Shown: in pieces, positions 1 through 8,149 of the stretch
Numbering within the stretch: the stretch's first letter is position 1
How the letters are laid out: each line of letters opens with the position of its first letter
NCBI GenBank assembly: GCA_022824865.1
Contig: JAJDZD010000032.1
Location: 1-46,519 of the forward strand
Direction of reading: 5' to 3'
From: Chloroflexota bacterium
GTDB taxonomy: Bacteria > Chloroflexota > UBA11872
DNA: 46,519 bases
Notes under the pieces: generated by a model
What the model was told of the DNA's origin: nothing
Seen by the model: only the letters and a program-made list of their open reading frames with translations
The model's database searches: none
Made by a program: the position numbers and the translations under genes

Positions 1-30
1 ACTTGATGGCGCCCGCCCGGCGCATCGACG

Positions 31-50
31 TCACTCAATTGCTTGAGTGA
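31..50 (-). terminator. Stem-loop downstream of the sugar-binding lipoprotein gene
   Basis: A perfect 8-bp inverted repeat (TCACTCAA / TTGAGTGA) with a 4-base loop lies 14 bases beyond the stop codon of the minus-strand gene ending at 64. No T-run follows it on the minus strand, so it could protect the 3' end of the mRNA rather than be a classical intrinsic terminator. Confidence 0.3.
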
Positions 51-63
51 GCGCGAAACGTGC

Positions 64-1599
64 CTATTGCAGCGTAGCCAGGTGCTTGTCGCACTCGGCC
101 TGGGCGTTGAGGAGCGCCTCGCGGGCCGGCAATTCGCCAACCAGCGCGGGCTGCGTCTCGTCGTGCAGGATGTTCCACCACTGCGCCCAACCGCTGAAGA
201 AGTGGAGCCCGTAACCATCAGGACTCAGGAAGTTGTCCTTGATGATGTTCATGCTCCGCGGCAAGCCAGGCTGGAATCCGAGGTACCGGTCACTCTCGAT
301 GACCGAACGGAACATCGGAATCGCGCCACGCCCGTCGGCGACCAGACCCTGGAAATACTCACCCGCAATGAACGACGTGAGAATGACCGAGGCCTCAACC
401 GTGCCGTGCTCGAGCGCCTTGACCGTGATGAAGTGACCCAACTCGTTGGTGGAGTAGGCGACTTCATCGATCGGTGACCGCGGAGACTCCATGTTGTCCC
501 AGACGAAGCGGTCGCCGACGCGCAGCTTGCGGCCGCCGGGGCCGTGAATGCCGCCGGGCTCCATGCCGATCTTGCCGGTCGCGAACGGCGCCGTGATGCC
601 CTCGGTCAGCAGCTGCGACAGCTCGCCGAGCGGAACGCCGACCTTTTCCTCGTACGTCGCGTTGACGTACCACTCGAACGCCTCGAGTCCGCCTTCGGTG
701 GCGAAACCGGACGCCGGGGCCGGGCGAGTGCGGTCGGTGAAGAGCCAGCCGCCGTTGGCGCTGATCAGGGGCAGCCAGCGGAACTCGCCGCCGGTGCTGT
801 GGTGGAGACCAAACTCGCCAGTCTCACTGTTGGTGAGCTGCCGAGCCGCTTCCAACTGCGTGTCCCACGTCCAGTCGGCCGTCGGCGCTTCCACGCCATC
901 GGCGTCGAACTTGTCGATGTTGTACACGTAGCCGTTGACACCCGACATGAACGGCATGCCGTAGAGCGTGCCCTCAATGCTCAGGTTCTCAAAGCTCGGG
1001 TCGTCCGGGTTTTCCCGGGCCAGGATCAGGTAGTCGTCAAGGTCGATGCCGGCCTTGTTGACGTGATCCTCGAGCTGTACGAGACCCGGCGCGAACTCGC
1101 GCATCCGGGCGCCGTTCAGCACCACCACGTCACCGATCGTGCCCGCCGCGAACATGATATTCACCTTGTCGCGGTAGAACCCTGGCGGGATTGGAATCAG
1201 GTCGTACTTGACTTGGGGGAACTGCTTGTCGAATTCCTCCAGGCCAGCCTTCATGGTTTCCCAGCGCGTGCCAGCCGCCCAGTAGTTCATGAACTGAATC
1301 GGTGGGGTGGCTTCCATCATGGGCGCCGCTTCGACCATGACTTCCCTGGTGACGACCCTCTCGACCTCAACGACCTTCTGAACTTCGACCGGGACTTGCT
1401 TCTCAACGACCTTTTCAACGACCCGCTCGACCGGAACTTCCTTCTCGACGACCCGCTCGACCGGAACTTCCTTTTCGACAATCTTCTCGACCTCAACGAC
1501 CTGGGTCTCCCCACAGGCCGCGAGAATCGCTGCCGACGCTCCCAGGGAACCGACCCCCAGGGCGCGGATGACCGTACGTCGTGTTACTGGACCGCTCAT
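64..1599 (-). CDS. Extracellular sugar-binding lipoprotein of an ABC transporter (Tat-exported)
   Basis: Family 1-type extracellular solute-binding protein of 511 residues, expected to be anchored outside the membrane and to deliver a carbohydrate to an ABC permease that is not in this window. The N-terminus has a twin-arginine-like motif (TRRTVIRALG), a hydrophobic segment and a lipobox ending LAAC at Cys29. Residues about 32-90 are an unusual repeat built on VEKEVPVERVVEK. The binding domain follows and resembles family 1 proteins (for example the GMPFMSGVNGYVYN and NSGGEF-like regions). I chose the ATG at 1599 because GGGGAGG lies 5 bases upstream; an in-frame GTG at 1635 would add 12 residues before the signal peptide. 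The absence of permease genes suggests they lie beyond the window's left edge or elsewhere. The transported sugar cannot be told from the sequence. Confidence 0.85.
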   Translation of the reverse strand: MSGPVTRRTVIRALGVGSLGASAAILAACGETQVVEVEKIVEKEVPVERVVEKEVPVERVVEKVVEKQVPVEVQKVVEVERVVTREVMVEAAPMMEATPPIQFMNYWAAGTRWETMKAGLEEFDKQFPQVKYDLIPIPPGFYRDKVNIMFAAGTIGDVVVLNGARMREFAPGLVQLEDHVNKAGIDLDDYLILARENPDDPSFENLSIEGTLYGMPFMSGVNGYVYNIDKFDADGVEAPTADWTWDTQLEAARQLTNSETGEFGLHHSTGGEFRWLPLISANGGWLFTDRTRPAPASGFATEGGLEAFEWYVNATYEEKVGVPLGELSQLLTEGITAPFATGKIGMEPGGIHGPGGRKLRVGDRFVWDNMESPRSPIDEVAYSTNELGHFITVKALEHGTVEASVILTSFIAGEYFQGLVADGRGAIPMFRSVIESDRYLGFQPGLPRSMNIIKDNFLSPDGYGLHFFSGWAQWWNILHDETQPALVGELPAREALLNAQAECDKHLATLQ

Positions 1600-1720
1600 G
1601 AAACCTCCCCGCATCGGTGGACTCACGCGACGCACAACGACATGTCGCTAGTCCGCTTAATGCAAAAACCCAGCGGCCAGCCAACTGAGCATCAGCCGGG
1701 CAAGCCACCATAGAGCGCCT

Positions 1721-1750
1721 TGTTTAGCATCCGGCTCAGAATGCTGTCAA
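1721..1750 (-). promoter_or_regulatory. Candidate promoter of the sugar-binding lipoprotein gene
   Basis: On the minus strand a consensus -35 TTGACA (1750-1745) is followed after 18 bases by TAAACA (1726-1721). A 5-bp inverted repeat (AGCAT / ATGCT, 1726-1730 and 1741-1745) sits in the spacer and could bind a repressor. The -10 is weak. The site is about 120 bases upstream of the start codon. Confidence 0.35.
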
Positions 1751-1826
1751 ACGGTCGGCGCCAATCGGTCCGCAGCGCGCTCTTGCTTGCCCTCGCTGTG
1801 CCATGGTGGCGAATGCCGACTTTCGG

Positions 1827-3032
1827 TTAGCGCTTCGTACCCATCTGCTGCACGCACGAGTAGTGGATCTGGCAGACCGCCTTCCGTTCCGAATCGTCCC
1901 TCAGACGTCCGCCAACGGAGGTCATGCGCAGGAACATACCCACAGGGGGCGACTCCAGCGCGATCGTGTTCTCCTTGCTGGAAGTGATGGTGGAACTGTT
2001 GGCTGCCCAGTCCTGTTGATAGACCACGGCCACGGCTTGGTCATCGGTCAACATTGCGTAGATGCGGCTGAAGTCCGGGCGGACGGCGACCATTTGGGGG
2101 TTGGTGCCGACGCGGATGTGGGCGAGCGCCTTGAGGTCGGCGGTATCGATGACCTGGACGAAGGTGTCGTCGGCGTGGCCCGTGTAGGCGTAGCTGCCGT
2201 CGTAGGTGAAGGTGCCGAGGATGGGCCCGGTGCCGGTCTGGAACCGCTTGACGAGCTCAAGAGCCGAGGGCTCGTAGACGGCCACCGTGTGCTTCCCCGC
2301 CTCCTGGACCCAGATCGAGCCGTCGGGCGACGTGGTGAGCCGGGAAGGATTCCCGTCTTTCTTGGACTCCGCCGTGGCCAGCACAACGCCGCTGGAAGGG
2401 TCGAGGGTAACGACGCGATCGCCTTCGCCGGTGGGATAAACGAAGCGTTCGACGCCGTCCGCGTCGATGCTCAGGTCCGCGTCGGCCAGGACGCCGCCGT
2501 GGAGGGGTATATCGCTAAACGTGTTGGTGACCTCGTGCGTGGCGGTGTCGATGCTGAGCACCTCACCGGCCGCCATCTTGCTCACGAGCAGGGTGCCGTC
2601 CTGCCTCGCCTTGCCGAGAAAGACGCCCTCGGCCTCGCTGCCGAGCGGGATGCGGTTGCTGACGGTAAGGGTATCCACGTCGAGCGTGATGAGTTCGGCG
2701 GTGCCCCCGGCCGCGTCAAGCGTGCCCAGCCAGAGGTGGCGGCCGTCGAAGAAGTTGTTGTCGTCGTTCCAGGCCCAGGTCACGAGGCCGTCGACGTCGC
2801 CGGTGCGGGCGACTTCCTCGGTGAGGATGTCAATGGCGGTGACGTGCGGCGAGCTGTTGCTGAAGACGAGAATCTCACCGGCGTCGCCGGCCGGAGCCTC
2901 CGCGACCTCGCCCGCCGCGCCGCCGGGGGAACTCTCTGGCCCGCCCTCGCCGCAGGCGGCGGCCAGCAGGGCCACCCCAAGGCCGCCCATCCCGGCCAGC
3001 AATCGTCGTCGCGGGAGCTGTGGCGTGTTCAT
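1827..3032 (-). CDS. Tat-type lipoprotein with YncE/lactonase-like beta-propeller, paralog 1
   Basis: A 401-residue exported protein. The N-terminus has an RRR-LLAG twin-arginine-like stretch, a hydrophobic core and a lipobox with Cys27. The rest consists of repeated strand-rich blades with a YVTN/YncE-like character (LWLGTLD, TLLVSKM, RFVYPTGEGDRVVTLDPSSG, SIWVQEAGKHTVAVYEP, YAYTGHADD), so a seven-bladed propeller is likely. The C-terminus carries two cysteines and ends GTKR. It is the last of three tandem paralogs on the minus strand. An AAAGGA ribosome site lies about 9 bases before the ATG. Blade architecture is an inference. Binding, scaffolding or lactonase-like activity are all possible, and I see no catalytic motif that decides between them. 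Confidence 0.75.
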   Translation of the reverse strand: MNTPQLPRRRLLAGMGGLGVALLAAACGEGGPESSPGGAAGEVAEAPAGDAGEILVFSNSSPHVTAIDILTEEVARTGDVDGLVTWAWNDDNNFFDGRHLWLGTLDAAGGTAELITLDVDTLTVSNRIPLGSEAEGVFLGKARQDGTLLVSKMAAGEVLSIDTATHEVTNTFSDIPLHGGVLADADLSIDADGVERFVYPTGEGDRVVTLDPSSGVVLATAESKKDGNPSRLTTSPDGSIWVQEAGKHTVAVYEPSALELVKRFQTGTGPILGTFTYDGSYAYTGHADDTFVQVIDTADLKALAHIRVGTNPQMVAVRPDFSRIYAMLTDDQAVAVVYQQDWAANSSTITSSKENTIALESPPVGMFLRMTSVGGRLRDDSERKAVCQIHYSCVQQMGTKR

Positions 3033-3098
3033 GATCTCGGTCCTTTCACCGCCGGGTCGTCGCTCGGTAGCTCGGCGCCCAGCCCAGCCGGCTTGGGT

Positions 3099-4304
3099 CT
3101 AGCGCTTCGTGCCCAGGATTTGTGTGCCGCAGTATGCGGACCTTCCCTTGCAGGCTTCAGCCCGCTCCTGCTCGTCGCGCAAGCGGCCGCCGATCGACGT
3201 CATGCGCAGGAACATGCCCACCGGCGGGGCTTCCAACGCGACTGAGTTCTCCTTGGCCGAGGTGATGGTCGAACTGTTGGCTTCCCAGTCCTGCTGGTAG
3301 ATCACGGCGACGGCCTGATCGTCGGTCAGCATCGCGTAAATGCGCGTGAAGTCAGGGCGCACGGCCACCATCTGCGGGTTTAATCCCACGCGGATGTGTG
3401 CAAGAGCGCGAAGGTTGGCGGTATCGACCACCTGCACGAAGTTGTCGTCGGCGTGGCCGGTGTAGGCGTAGCTGCCGTCCAGTGTGAACGTGCCCAGGAT
3501 GGGATTTGTGCCGGCCTGAAAGCGCTTGACGAGCTCAAGGGCGGACGGCTCGTAGACGGCGACGGAGTGCTTGCCCGCTTCCTGGACCCAGATTGACCCG
3601 TCGGGCGACGTCGTCAGGCGGGTGGGGTGGCCGCCCTTCTTCGACTCGGCGGTGGCGAGGACGGCGCCACTGGAGGGGTCCAGGGTAACGACGCGGTCGC
3701 CTTCGCCGGTGGGATAGACGAAGCGTTCGACGCCCTCGGCGTCGATGCTGAGGTCGGCGTCGGTGAGTACCCCGCCGTGGAGGGGCACGTCGCTGAAGGT
3801 GTTGGTGACCTCATGCGTGGCGGTGTCGACGCTGAGCACTTCGCCGGCGGCCATCTTGCTGACCAGCAGGGTGCCATCCTGCCGGGCCTTACCGAGAAAC
3901 ACGCCCTCGGCCTCGCTGCCGAGCGGGATACGGTTGCTGACCGTAAGCGCGTCCACGTCGAGGGTGATGAGTTCGGCGGTACCGGCGGCAGCGTCGAGGG
4001 TGCCCAGCCAGAGGTGGCGGCCGTCGAAGTAATTGTTGTCGTCATTCCAGGCCCAGGTGGCGAGGCCGTCCAGGTCGCCGGTCCGGGTGACTTCCTCGGT
4101 CACGATGTCGATGGCGGTGACATGAGGGGAGCTGTTGCTGAAGACGAGAATCTCGCCGGCGTCGCGTGCCTCAGCGGCAGTCTCGCCTCCCGTGTCGGAT
4201 GCGGTTTCTGGCTCGCCTTCGCCGCAGGCGGCAGCCAGGATGGCCACGCCAAGGCCGCCCATGCCGGCCAGGACTCGTCGTCGCGCTAGCCTTCGGTTGT
4301 CCAT
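3099..4304 (-). CDS. Tat-type lipoprotein with YncE/lactonase-like beta-propeller, paralog 2
   Basis: A 401-residue paralog of both flanking genes; by eye about four residues in five match. It has the same architecture: RRRVLAG, hydrophobic core, lipobox with Cys27, propeller blades and a terminal GTKR. It differs mostly in the linker just after the lipid anchor and in the last 30 residues, where cysteine positions shift. The gap to the upstream paralog is 63 bases and to the downstream one 66 bases, with the same AAAGGA ribosome site, so the three genes are probably one transcript. Function unknown. Confidence 0.75.
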   Translation of the reverse strand: MDNRRLARRRVLAGMGGLGVAILAAACGEGEPETASDTGGETAAEARDAGEILVFSNSSPHVTAIDIVTEEVTRTGDLDGLATWAWNDDNNYFDGRHLWLGTLDAAAGTAELITLDVDALTVSNRIPLGSEAEGVFLGKARQDGTLLVSKMAAGEVLSVDTATHEVTNTFSDVPLHGGVLTDADLSIDAEGVERFVYPTGEGDRVVTLDPSSGAVLATAESKKGGHPTRLTTSPDGSIWVQEAGKHSVAVYEPSALELVKRFQAGTNPILGTFTLDGSYAYTGHADDNFVQVVDTANLRALAHIRVGLNPQMVAVRPDFTRIYAMLTDDQAVAVIYQQDWEANSSTITSAKENSVALEAPPVGMFLRMTSIGGRLRDEQERAEACKGRSAYCGTQILGTKR

Positions 4305-4367
4305 CCCCTCAGTCCTTTCGTAGCCGGATGGCGCCCTTGGCCCCGGGCCCCTCCGGCCGGCTCCGGT

Positions 4368-5576
4368 CTAGCGCTTGGTACCCAGGTTCTGCGTGCCGCA
4401 GGCATACGAAATCCTGCACGCATCAGCCCGCTCAGCGGAATCACGCAAGCGGCCACCCACGGAGGTCATGCGCAGGAACATGCCGACGGGTGCCGATTCC
4501 AATGCGATGGTGTTCTCCTTGGTGGAGGTAATGGTGGAACTGTTGACCTCCCAGTCCTGCTGATAGACGACGGCCACGGCCTGATCGTCGGTCAGCATCG
4601 CGTAGATGCGGGAGAAATCCGGGCGCACGGCCACCATCTGCGGGTTTAATCCCACGCGGATGTGTGCAAGAGCTCGAAGGTTGCCGGTATCGACGACCTG
4701 CACGAAGTTGTCGTCGGCATGACCGGTGTAGGCATAGCTGCCGTCGTAGGTGAACGTGCCAAGGATGGGCTCGGTGCCGGTCTGGAACCGCTTAACCAAC
4801 TCAAGAGCCGAGGGCTCGTAGACGGCCACCGTGTGCTTGCCGGCCTCCTGGACCCAGATGGAGCCGTCGGGCGAGGTGGTGAGGCGGGTGGGATGTCCGC
4901 CTTTCTTGGACTCGGCCGTCGCGAGGACGGACCCGCTGCTGGGATCGAGGGCGACGACGCGGTCACCCTCACCGGTGGGATAGACAAAGCGCTCGACGCC
5001 GTCGGCGTCGATGCTGAGGTCGGCGTCGGTCAGCACGCCGCCGTGCAGGGGCACGTCACTGAAGGTGTTGGTGACCTCGTGCGTGGTGGTGTTAACGGTG
5101 AGAACTTCGCCGGCGGCCATCTTGCTGACGAGCAGGGTGCCGTCCTGCCGCGCCTTGCCGAGGAAGACGCCCTCGGCCTCGCTGCCCAGCGGGATGCGGT
5201 TGCTGACCGTAAACGTGTCCACGTCGAGGGTGATGAGTTCCGCGGTGCCGCCGCCGGGGTTGAGAGTGCCCAGCCAGAGGTGGCGGCCGTCGAAGTAGTT
5301 GTTGTCGTCGTTCCAGGCCCAGGTCACGAGGCCGTCGACGTCGCCGGTGCGGGCGACTTCCTCGGTGAGGATGTCAATGGCGGTGACGTGCGGCGAACTG
5401 TTACTGAAGACAAGAATCTCGCCCGCGTCGCCCACCGGCGCCTCGGCGCCTTCGCCCGCCGCGCCGCTGGGCGCGCTCTCCGGCCCGCCCTCGCCGCAGG
5501 CCGCGGCCAGCAGCGCCACCCCTAGGCCGCCCATGCCGGCCAGAACTCGTCGTCGCGTGAGCTGTGGCGTGTTCAT
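4368..5576 (-). CDS. Tat-type lipoprotein with YncE/lactonase-like beta-propeller, paralog 3
   Basis: A 402-residue protein and the first gene of the three-paralog cluster. It is closest to paralog 1, with a nearly identical signal peptide and the same DILTEEVARTGDVDGLVTWAW stretch in the first blade. Lipobox Cys27, the propeller and the C-terminal GTKR are conserved. GAAAGGA lies about 10 bases before the ATG. The alanine/glycine/proline linker after the anchor is the most divergent part, as expected for a tether. The closer similarity of copies 1 and 3 than of neighbours suggests either two duplication rounds or gene conversion. Confidence 0.75.
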   Translation of the reverse strand: MNTPQLTRRRVLAGMGGLGVALLAAACGEGGPESAPSGAAGEGAEAPVGDAGEILVFSNSSPHVTAIDILTEEVARTGDVDGLVTWAWNDDNNYFDGRHLWLGTLNPGGGTAELITLDVDTFTVSNRIPLGSEAEGVFLGKARQDGTLLVSKMAAGEVLTVNTTTHEVTNTFSDVPLHGGVLTDADLSIDADGVERFVYPTGEGDRVVALDPSSGSVLATAESKKGGHPTRLTTSPDGSIWVQEAGKHTVAVYEPSALELVKRFQTGTEPILGTFTYDGSYAYTGHADDNFVQVVDTGNLRALAHIRVGLNPQMVAVRPDFSRIYAMLTDDQAVAVVYQQDWEVNSSTITSTKENTIALESAPVGMFLRMTSVGGRLRDSAERADACRISYACGTQNLGTKR

Positions 5577-5913
5577 CGTCTCGGTCCTTTCACGGCCGGG
5601 TCACCGCCGGTCCGAAGACACAGCAGGGCGGCGCAACCTCCCGACGCCAGCCCGAAGACCCAAGTCAGCGGCATCGCGCGTCGCGCTGGTTTTTCGTACA
5701 TGCATGCGCCTGAATCCACGCTGCTCGTGTCGCGAATTCACAGCCCTTGGAAGTATAGCGCCGCCCGCGTTTCCAACGGAAACCCACCGGCGGCATCTTC
5801 GAGGATTCGCACGCGCGGGCTGCCGGGCTTAGAACTGGCCTTTAGGAGTCGCGCAAGGCAGAATCCCCGCATCCGCGCGGCAATCGAGCCGCACTGACAT
5901 AGGCAGCCGCTGC
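5577..5913. other. Divergent intergenic region (337 bases) with a candidate operator
   Basis: No gene is supported here. The region separates the propeller-lipoprotein cluster (minus) from the oxidoreductase cluster (plus). It contains a perfect 6-bp inverted repeat with a 3-base centre (GTTTCC-AAC-GGAAAC, 5769-5783) and a minus-strand -10-like TATACT (5757-5752). The repeat lies just upstream of that -10, where a regulator could act on the lipoprotein cluster. No clear -35 accompanies it. Confidence 0.3.
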
Positions 5914-7020
5914 ATGAGCGACAAACTGCGAGTTGCGGTAATTACCGAACCGACCGCCTGGCACCTGGGCGCTCTGATCGACGCCCTCCACAACGATGAG
6001 GTCGGCGAGGTCGCGGTCGGCGACGTGACCGGCGGAACGTTCGACGAAGTCCGCGAGGGCGGCGCCGGCAAGGTGTCTGCGACATACACCGACCTGGACC
6101 AGTTGTACCGCGACTTCCAGCCCCAGGTGGCGCTCATCACGATGGAGCCCTGGCGCATGCCGCCCGTCATCACCCAGGCATTGGAAGCCGGCGCCCACGT
6201 ATTCCACGAAAAGCCGGGATACGTCGACATAGATGACTACCGCGCCATCTACGGACTCGCCAAAAGCCGGGATCTCCACCTGGTGATTGCCTACATCTCC
6301 CGCGCCTATCCCATCGTCCAGGAAGCGCGGCGGTTAGTCGCTGAGGGCTTCCTGGGCGACCTGCTGTCGTTCCAGGCCTGGTTCGTGGCCGACCAGGAGC
6401 GCACGATTCAGAATCCCGCGGCCCGCCCCCAATACGACGTCGCCGCCGGCGGTTGGTTCTTCTCGAAGGAGTTGGGCGGCGGCGGGCACCTGTCCATCCT
6501 TGGGTGCCACTACCTGGACCTGCTGCGGCACATCGCCGGATCCGACTTCAAGTCGGTCAGCGCCTTCTGCCGCAATGTGGGCGGCGAATCGATCACCGTT
6601 GAGGACGCCGCCGTGGTCAACCTGGAATTCGAAAACGGCATGGTCGGCAACCTCAACTCCGGCTACTACACCAGCAGCGCCGAGTACGGCTCGTCCCGGC
6701 ACAACGGCATCATCCTGTGGGGTCGCGACGGCTGGCTGAAGTTCAACCCGAACGGCGAGTCCAACCGCGAACCGATGCAATGGGCCTCCTACAGCGGCGC
6801 CCAGGCCAGCGCGCCGCTCAAGTCATGGACGTTCGACAAGGCCGGCGCGCTGAACAACCCTTACCGTGTCCTGACCGGTGGCTTTTTCCGCGCCTGCCTG
6901 GGTGAAGGCCCGCCGCCGATTGAACCGGAAGCCGGCATGTGGGTCAACGAAGTCACCACCGCCGCCTACGCCTCGTCCGATTCGGGTCAAATGCTCGCGG
7001 TCTCCATCCCGGAGCTATAG
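5914..7020 (+). CDS. Gfo/Idh/MocA family oxidoreductase (atypical nucleotide-binding loop)
   Basis: A 368-residue protein with an N-terminal Rossmann-like domain and a C-terminal alpha/beta substrate domain. The family EKP motif is present at residues 99-101 (FHEKPGYVD), and GGGGHLSILGCHYLDLLRHI matches the helix that carries the catalytic histidine region. Unusually, the first strand is followed by TEPTAWHLGAL where family members have a glycine-rich GxGxxG loop. NAD(P) binding may therefore differ, or the enzyme may have changed role. It is the first of three oxidoreductase genes in a row on this strand. Substrate unknown; sugars, inositols and their amino derivatives are typical of the family. 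Confidence 0.8.
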   Translation: MSDKLRVAVITEPTAWHLGALIDALHNDEVGEVAVGDVTGGTFDEVREGGAGKVSATYTDLDQLYRDFQPQVALITMEPWRMPPVITQALEAGAHVFHEKPGYVDIDDYRAIYGLAKSRDLHLVIAYISRAYPIVQEARRLVAEGFLGDLLSFQAWFVADQERTIQNPAARPQYDVAAGGWFFSKELGGGGHLSILGCHYLDLLRHIAGSDFKSVSAFCRNVGGESITVEDAAVVNLEFENGMVGNLNSGYYTSSAEYGSSRHNGIILWGRDGWLKFNPNGESNREPMQWASYSGAQASAPLKSWTFDKAGALNNPYRVLTGGFFRACLGEGPPPIEPEAGMWVNEVTTAAYASSDSGQMLAVSIPEL

Positions 7021-7038
7021 CCTGACAGGGAGGTCCTC

Positions 7039-7092
7039 GTGAACACGATCCCATCGCTCTTCGCCTGCGCCACGCCGGGCCGGCGGCCATGA
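7039..7092 (+). CDS. Possible 17-codon leader ORF coupled to the next oxidoreductase
   Basis: A strong ribosome site (GGGAGG, 7029-7033 region) precedes GTG at 7039. That frame runs 17 codons and stops at TGA 7090-7092, overlapping the ATG at 7089 as ATGA. The ATG at 7089 has no comparable ribosome site of its own, so translation of the short frame could deliver ribosomes to it. The peptide has no recognisable domain. It may be a coupling device rather than a functional product. Confidence 0.35.
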   Translation: MNTIPSLFACATPGRRP

Positions 7093-8120
7093 GCGCCCCG
7101 CCGCTGCGGGTCATTTCGGTCGGCGTGGGCGGTCGGGCGCGCCAACACCTGAACGCCCAGGTGGCGCTTCCTGAACGGTTTGAAGCCGTTGGCTTGGTAG
7201 ATATCGTCCCCGAGGCATTCAACGAAGCGCTTGAGATCACTGGCCTGTCAAGACCCGATTGCTTCACCACTCTGTCCGATGCCCTGGCGGCCACGCCCTG
7301 TGACGCCGTCGGCGTCTTCACCCCGGGCCATCTCCACACGTCCTATATGGAAGAGGCCATCGCCGCCGGCAAGCACGTGATCGTGGAAAAGCCCTTCACC
7401 TGCAGCCTGGAGGAAGCGCAGCGCGTCGTGGCCGCCGCCGAAGCCAACGACGTTCAGGTGGTCGTCACCCAGAACGACCGGTTTTTTCACCCCTATCCGC
7501 TGCTGCGGGAGATCATTGCCGACAAACGCTACGGCGAATTGGGCGCCATCACCATGGTGCACCACAACGCCCGCGGGCGTCCCTTCGAGAACGGCTACCC
7601 GCCGATGCATCTGTGGCATCAGGGGTCGCACCAGGTCGATTCGTTGCTGTCGCTGCTGCAACGGCCGCCGCGTTGCGTGTGGGGTGTCAACGCAACACCG
7701 GCCAACAGCAACTGGACGGCTGAGCCGCACGTCTGCGCCATCATCACCTTCGATGGTCCGGTGATCGTCAGCTACACCGCCACGTCGGACGCGCAGGCCT
7801 ACGAAATGTATCTGCGCTTGGAATTCTCGGAGGCCGCGGTGATCTTGCACGGTTTCTCGATGAACTCCACGGACTTTCAGATGACCGTCACGCCCCGACA
7901 GCCCCTGGAGCGCTATCCCCGCTCGGAAGTCTTTCCCATCGGGCGAGCTGAGCGCAGCGGGCGATGGGCCGACATCGAGCAGGACATCTGGAACGGCTTC
8001 TGGTCGCATGTCATGGAGGGCCAGGACCACCCGTGCTCCGGACGCAACAACCTGGACACGATTGGGGTCCTGGACGCCATAATCCGCTCGAGCACCGAGC
8101 GAATCGCGGTCGAGTTGTGA
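7089..8120 (+). CDS. Gfo/Idh/MocA family oxidoreductase
   Basis: A 343-residue NAD(P)-dependent dehydrogenase-type protein. Its glycine-rich loop is SVGVGGRAR near residues 10-18, and the EKP motif is at 100-102 (VIVEKPFTC). The sequence MHLWHQGSHQVDSLLSL carries the histidine-containing helix of the C-terminal domain. The length is typical of the family. The start ATG overlaps the stop of a 17-codon leader frame and the in-frame upstream codons offer no better start. The gene sits between two other family members of clearly different sequence, suggesting successive steps on related substrates rather than recent duplication. Confidence 0.85.
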   Translation: MSAPPLRVISVGVGGRARQHLNAQVALPERFEAVGLVDIVPEAFNEALEITGLSRPDCFTTLSDALAATPCDAVGVFTPGHLHTSYMEEAIAAGKHVIVEKPFTCSLEEAQRVVAAAEANDVQVVVTQNDRFFHPYPLLREIIADKRYGELGAITMVHHNARGRPFENGYPPMHLWHQGSHQVDSLLSLLQRPPRCVWGVNATPANSNWTAEPHVCAIITFDGPVIVSYTATSDAQAYEMYLRLEFSEAAVILHGFSMNSTDFQMTVTPRQPLERYPRSEVFPIGRAERSGRWADIEQDIWNGFWSHVMEGQDHPCSGRNNLDTIGVLDAIIRSSTERIAVEL

Positions 8121-8149
8121 CGTAGGAGCCAGCGCACAGGGAGGGTCCG

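Noticed and set aside
1803..3245. 480-residue plus-strand ORF across propeller paralogs 1 and 2
   Set aside because: It spans two real genes and their gap on the other strand, and matching shadows recur under each paralog because the genes are duplicates.
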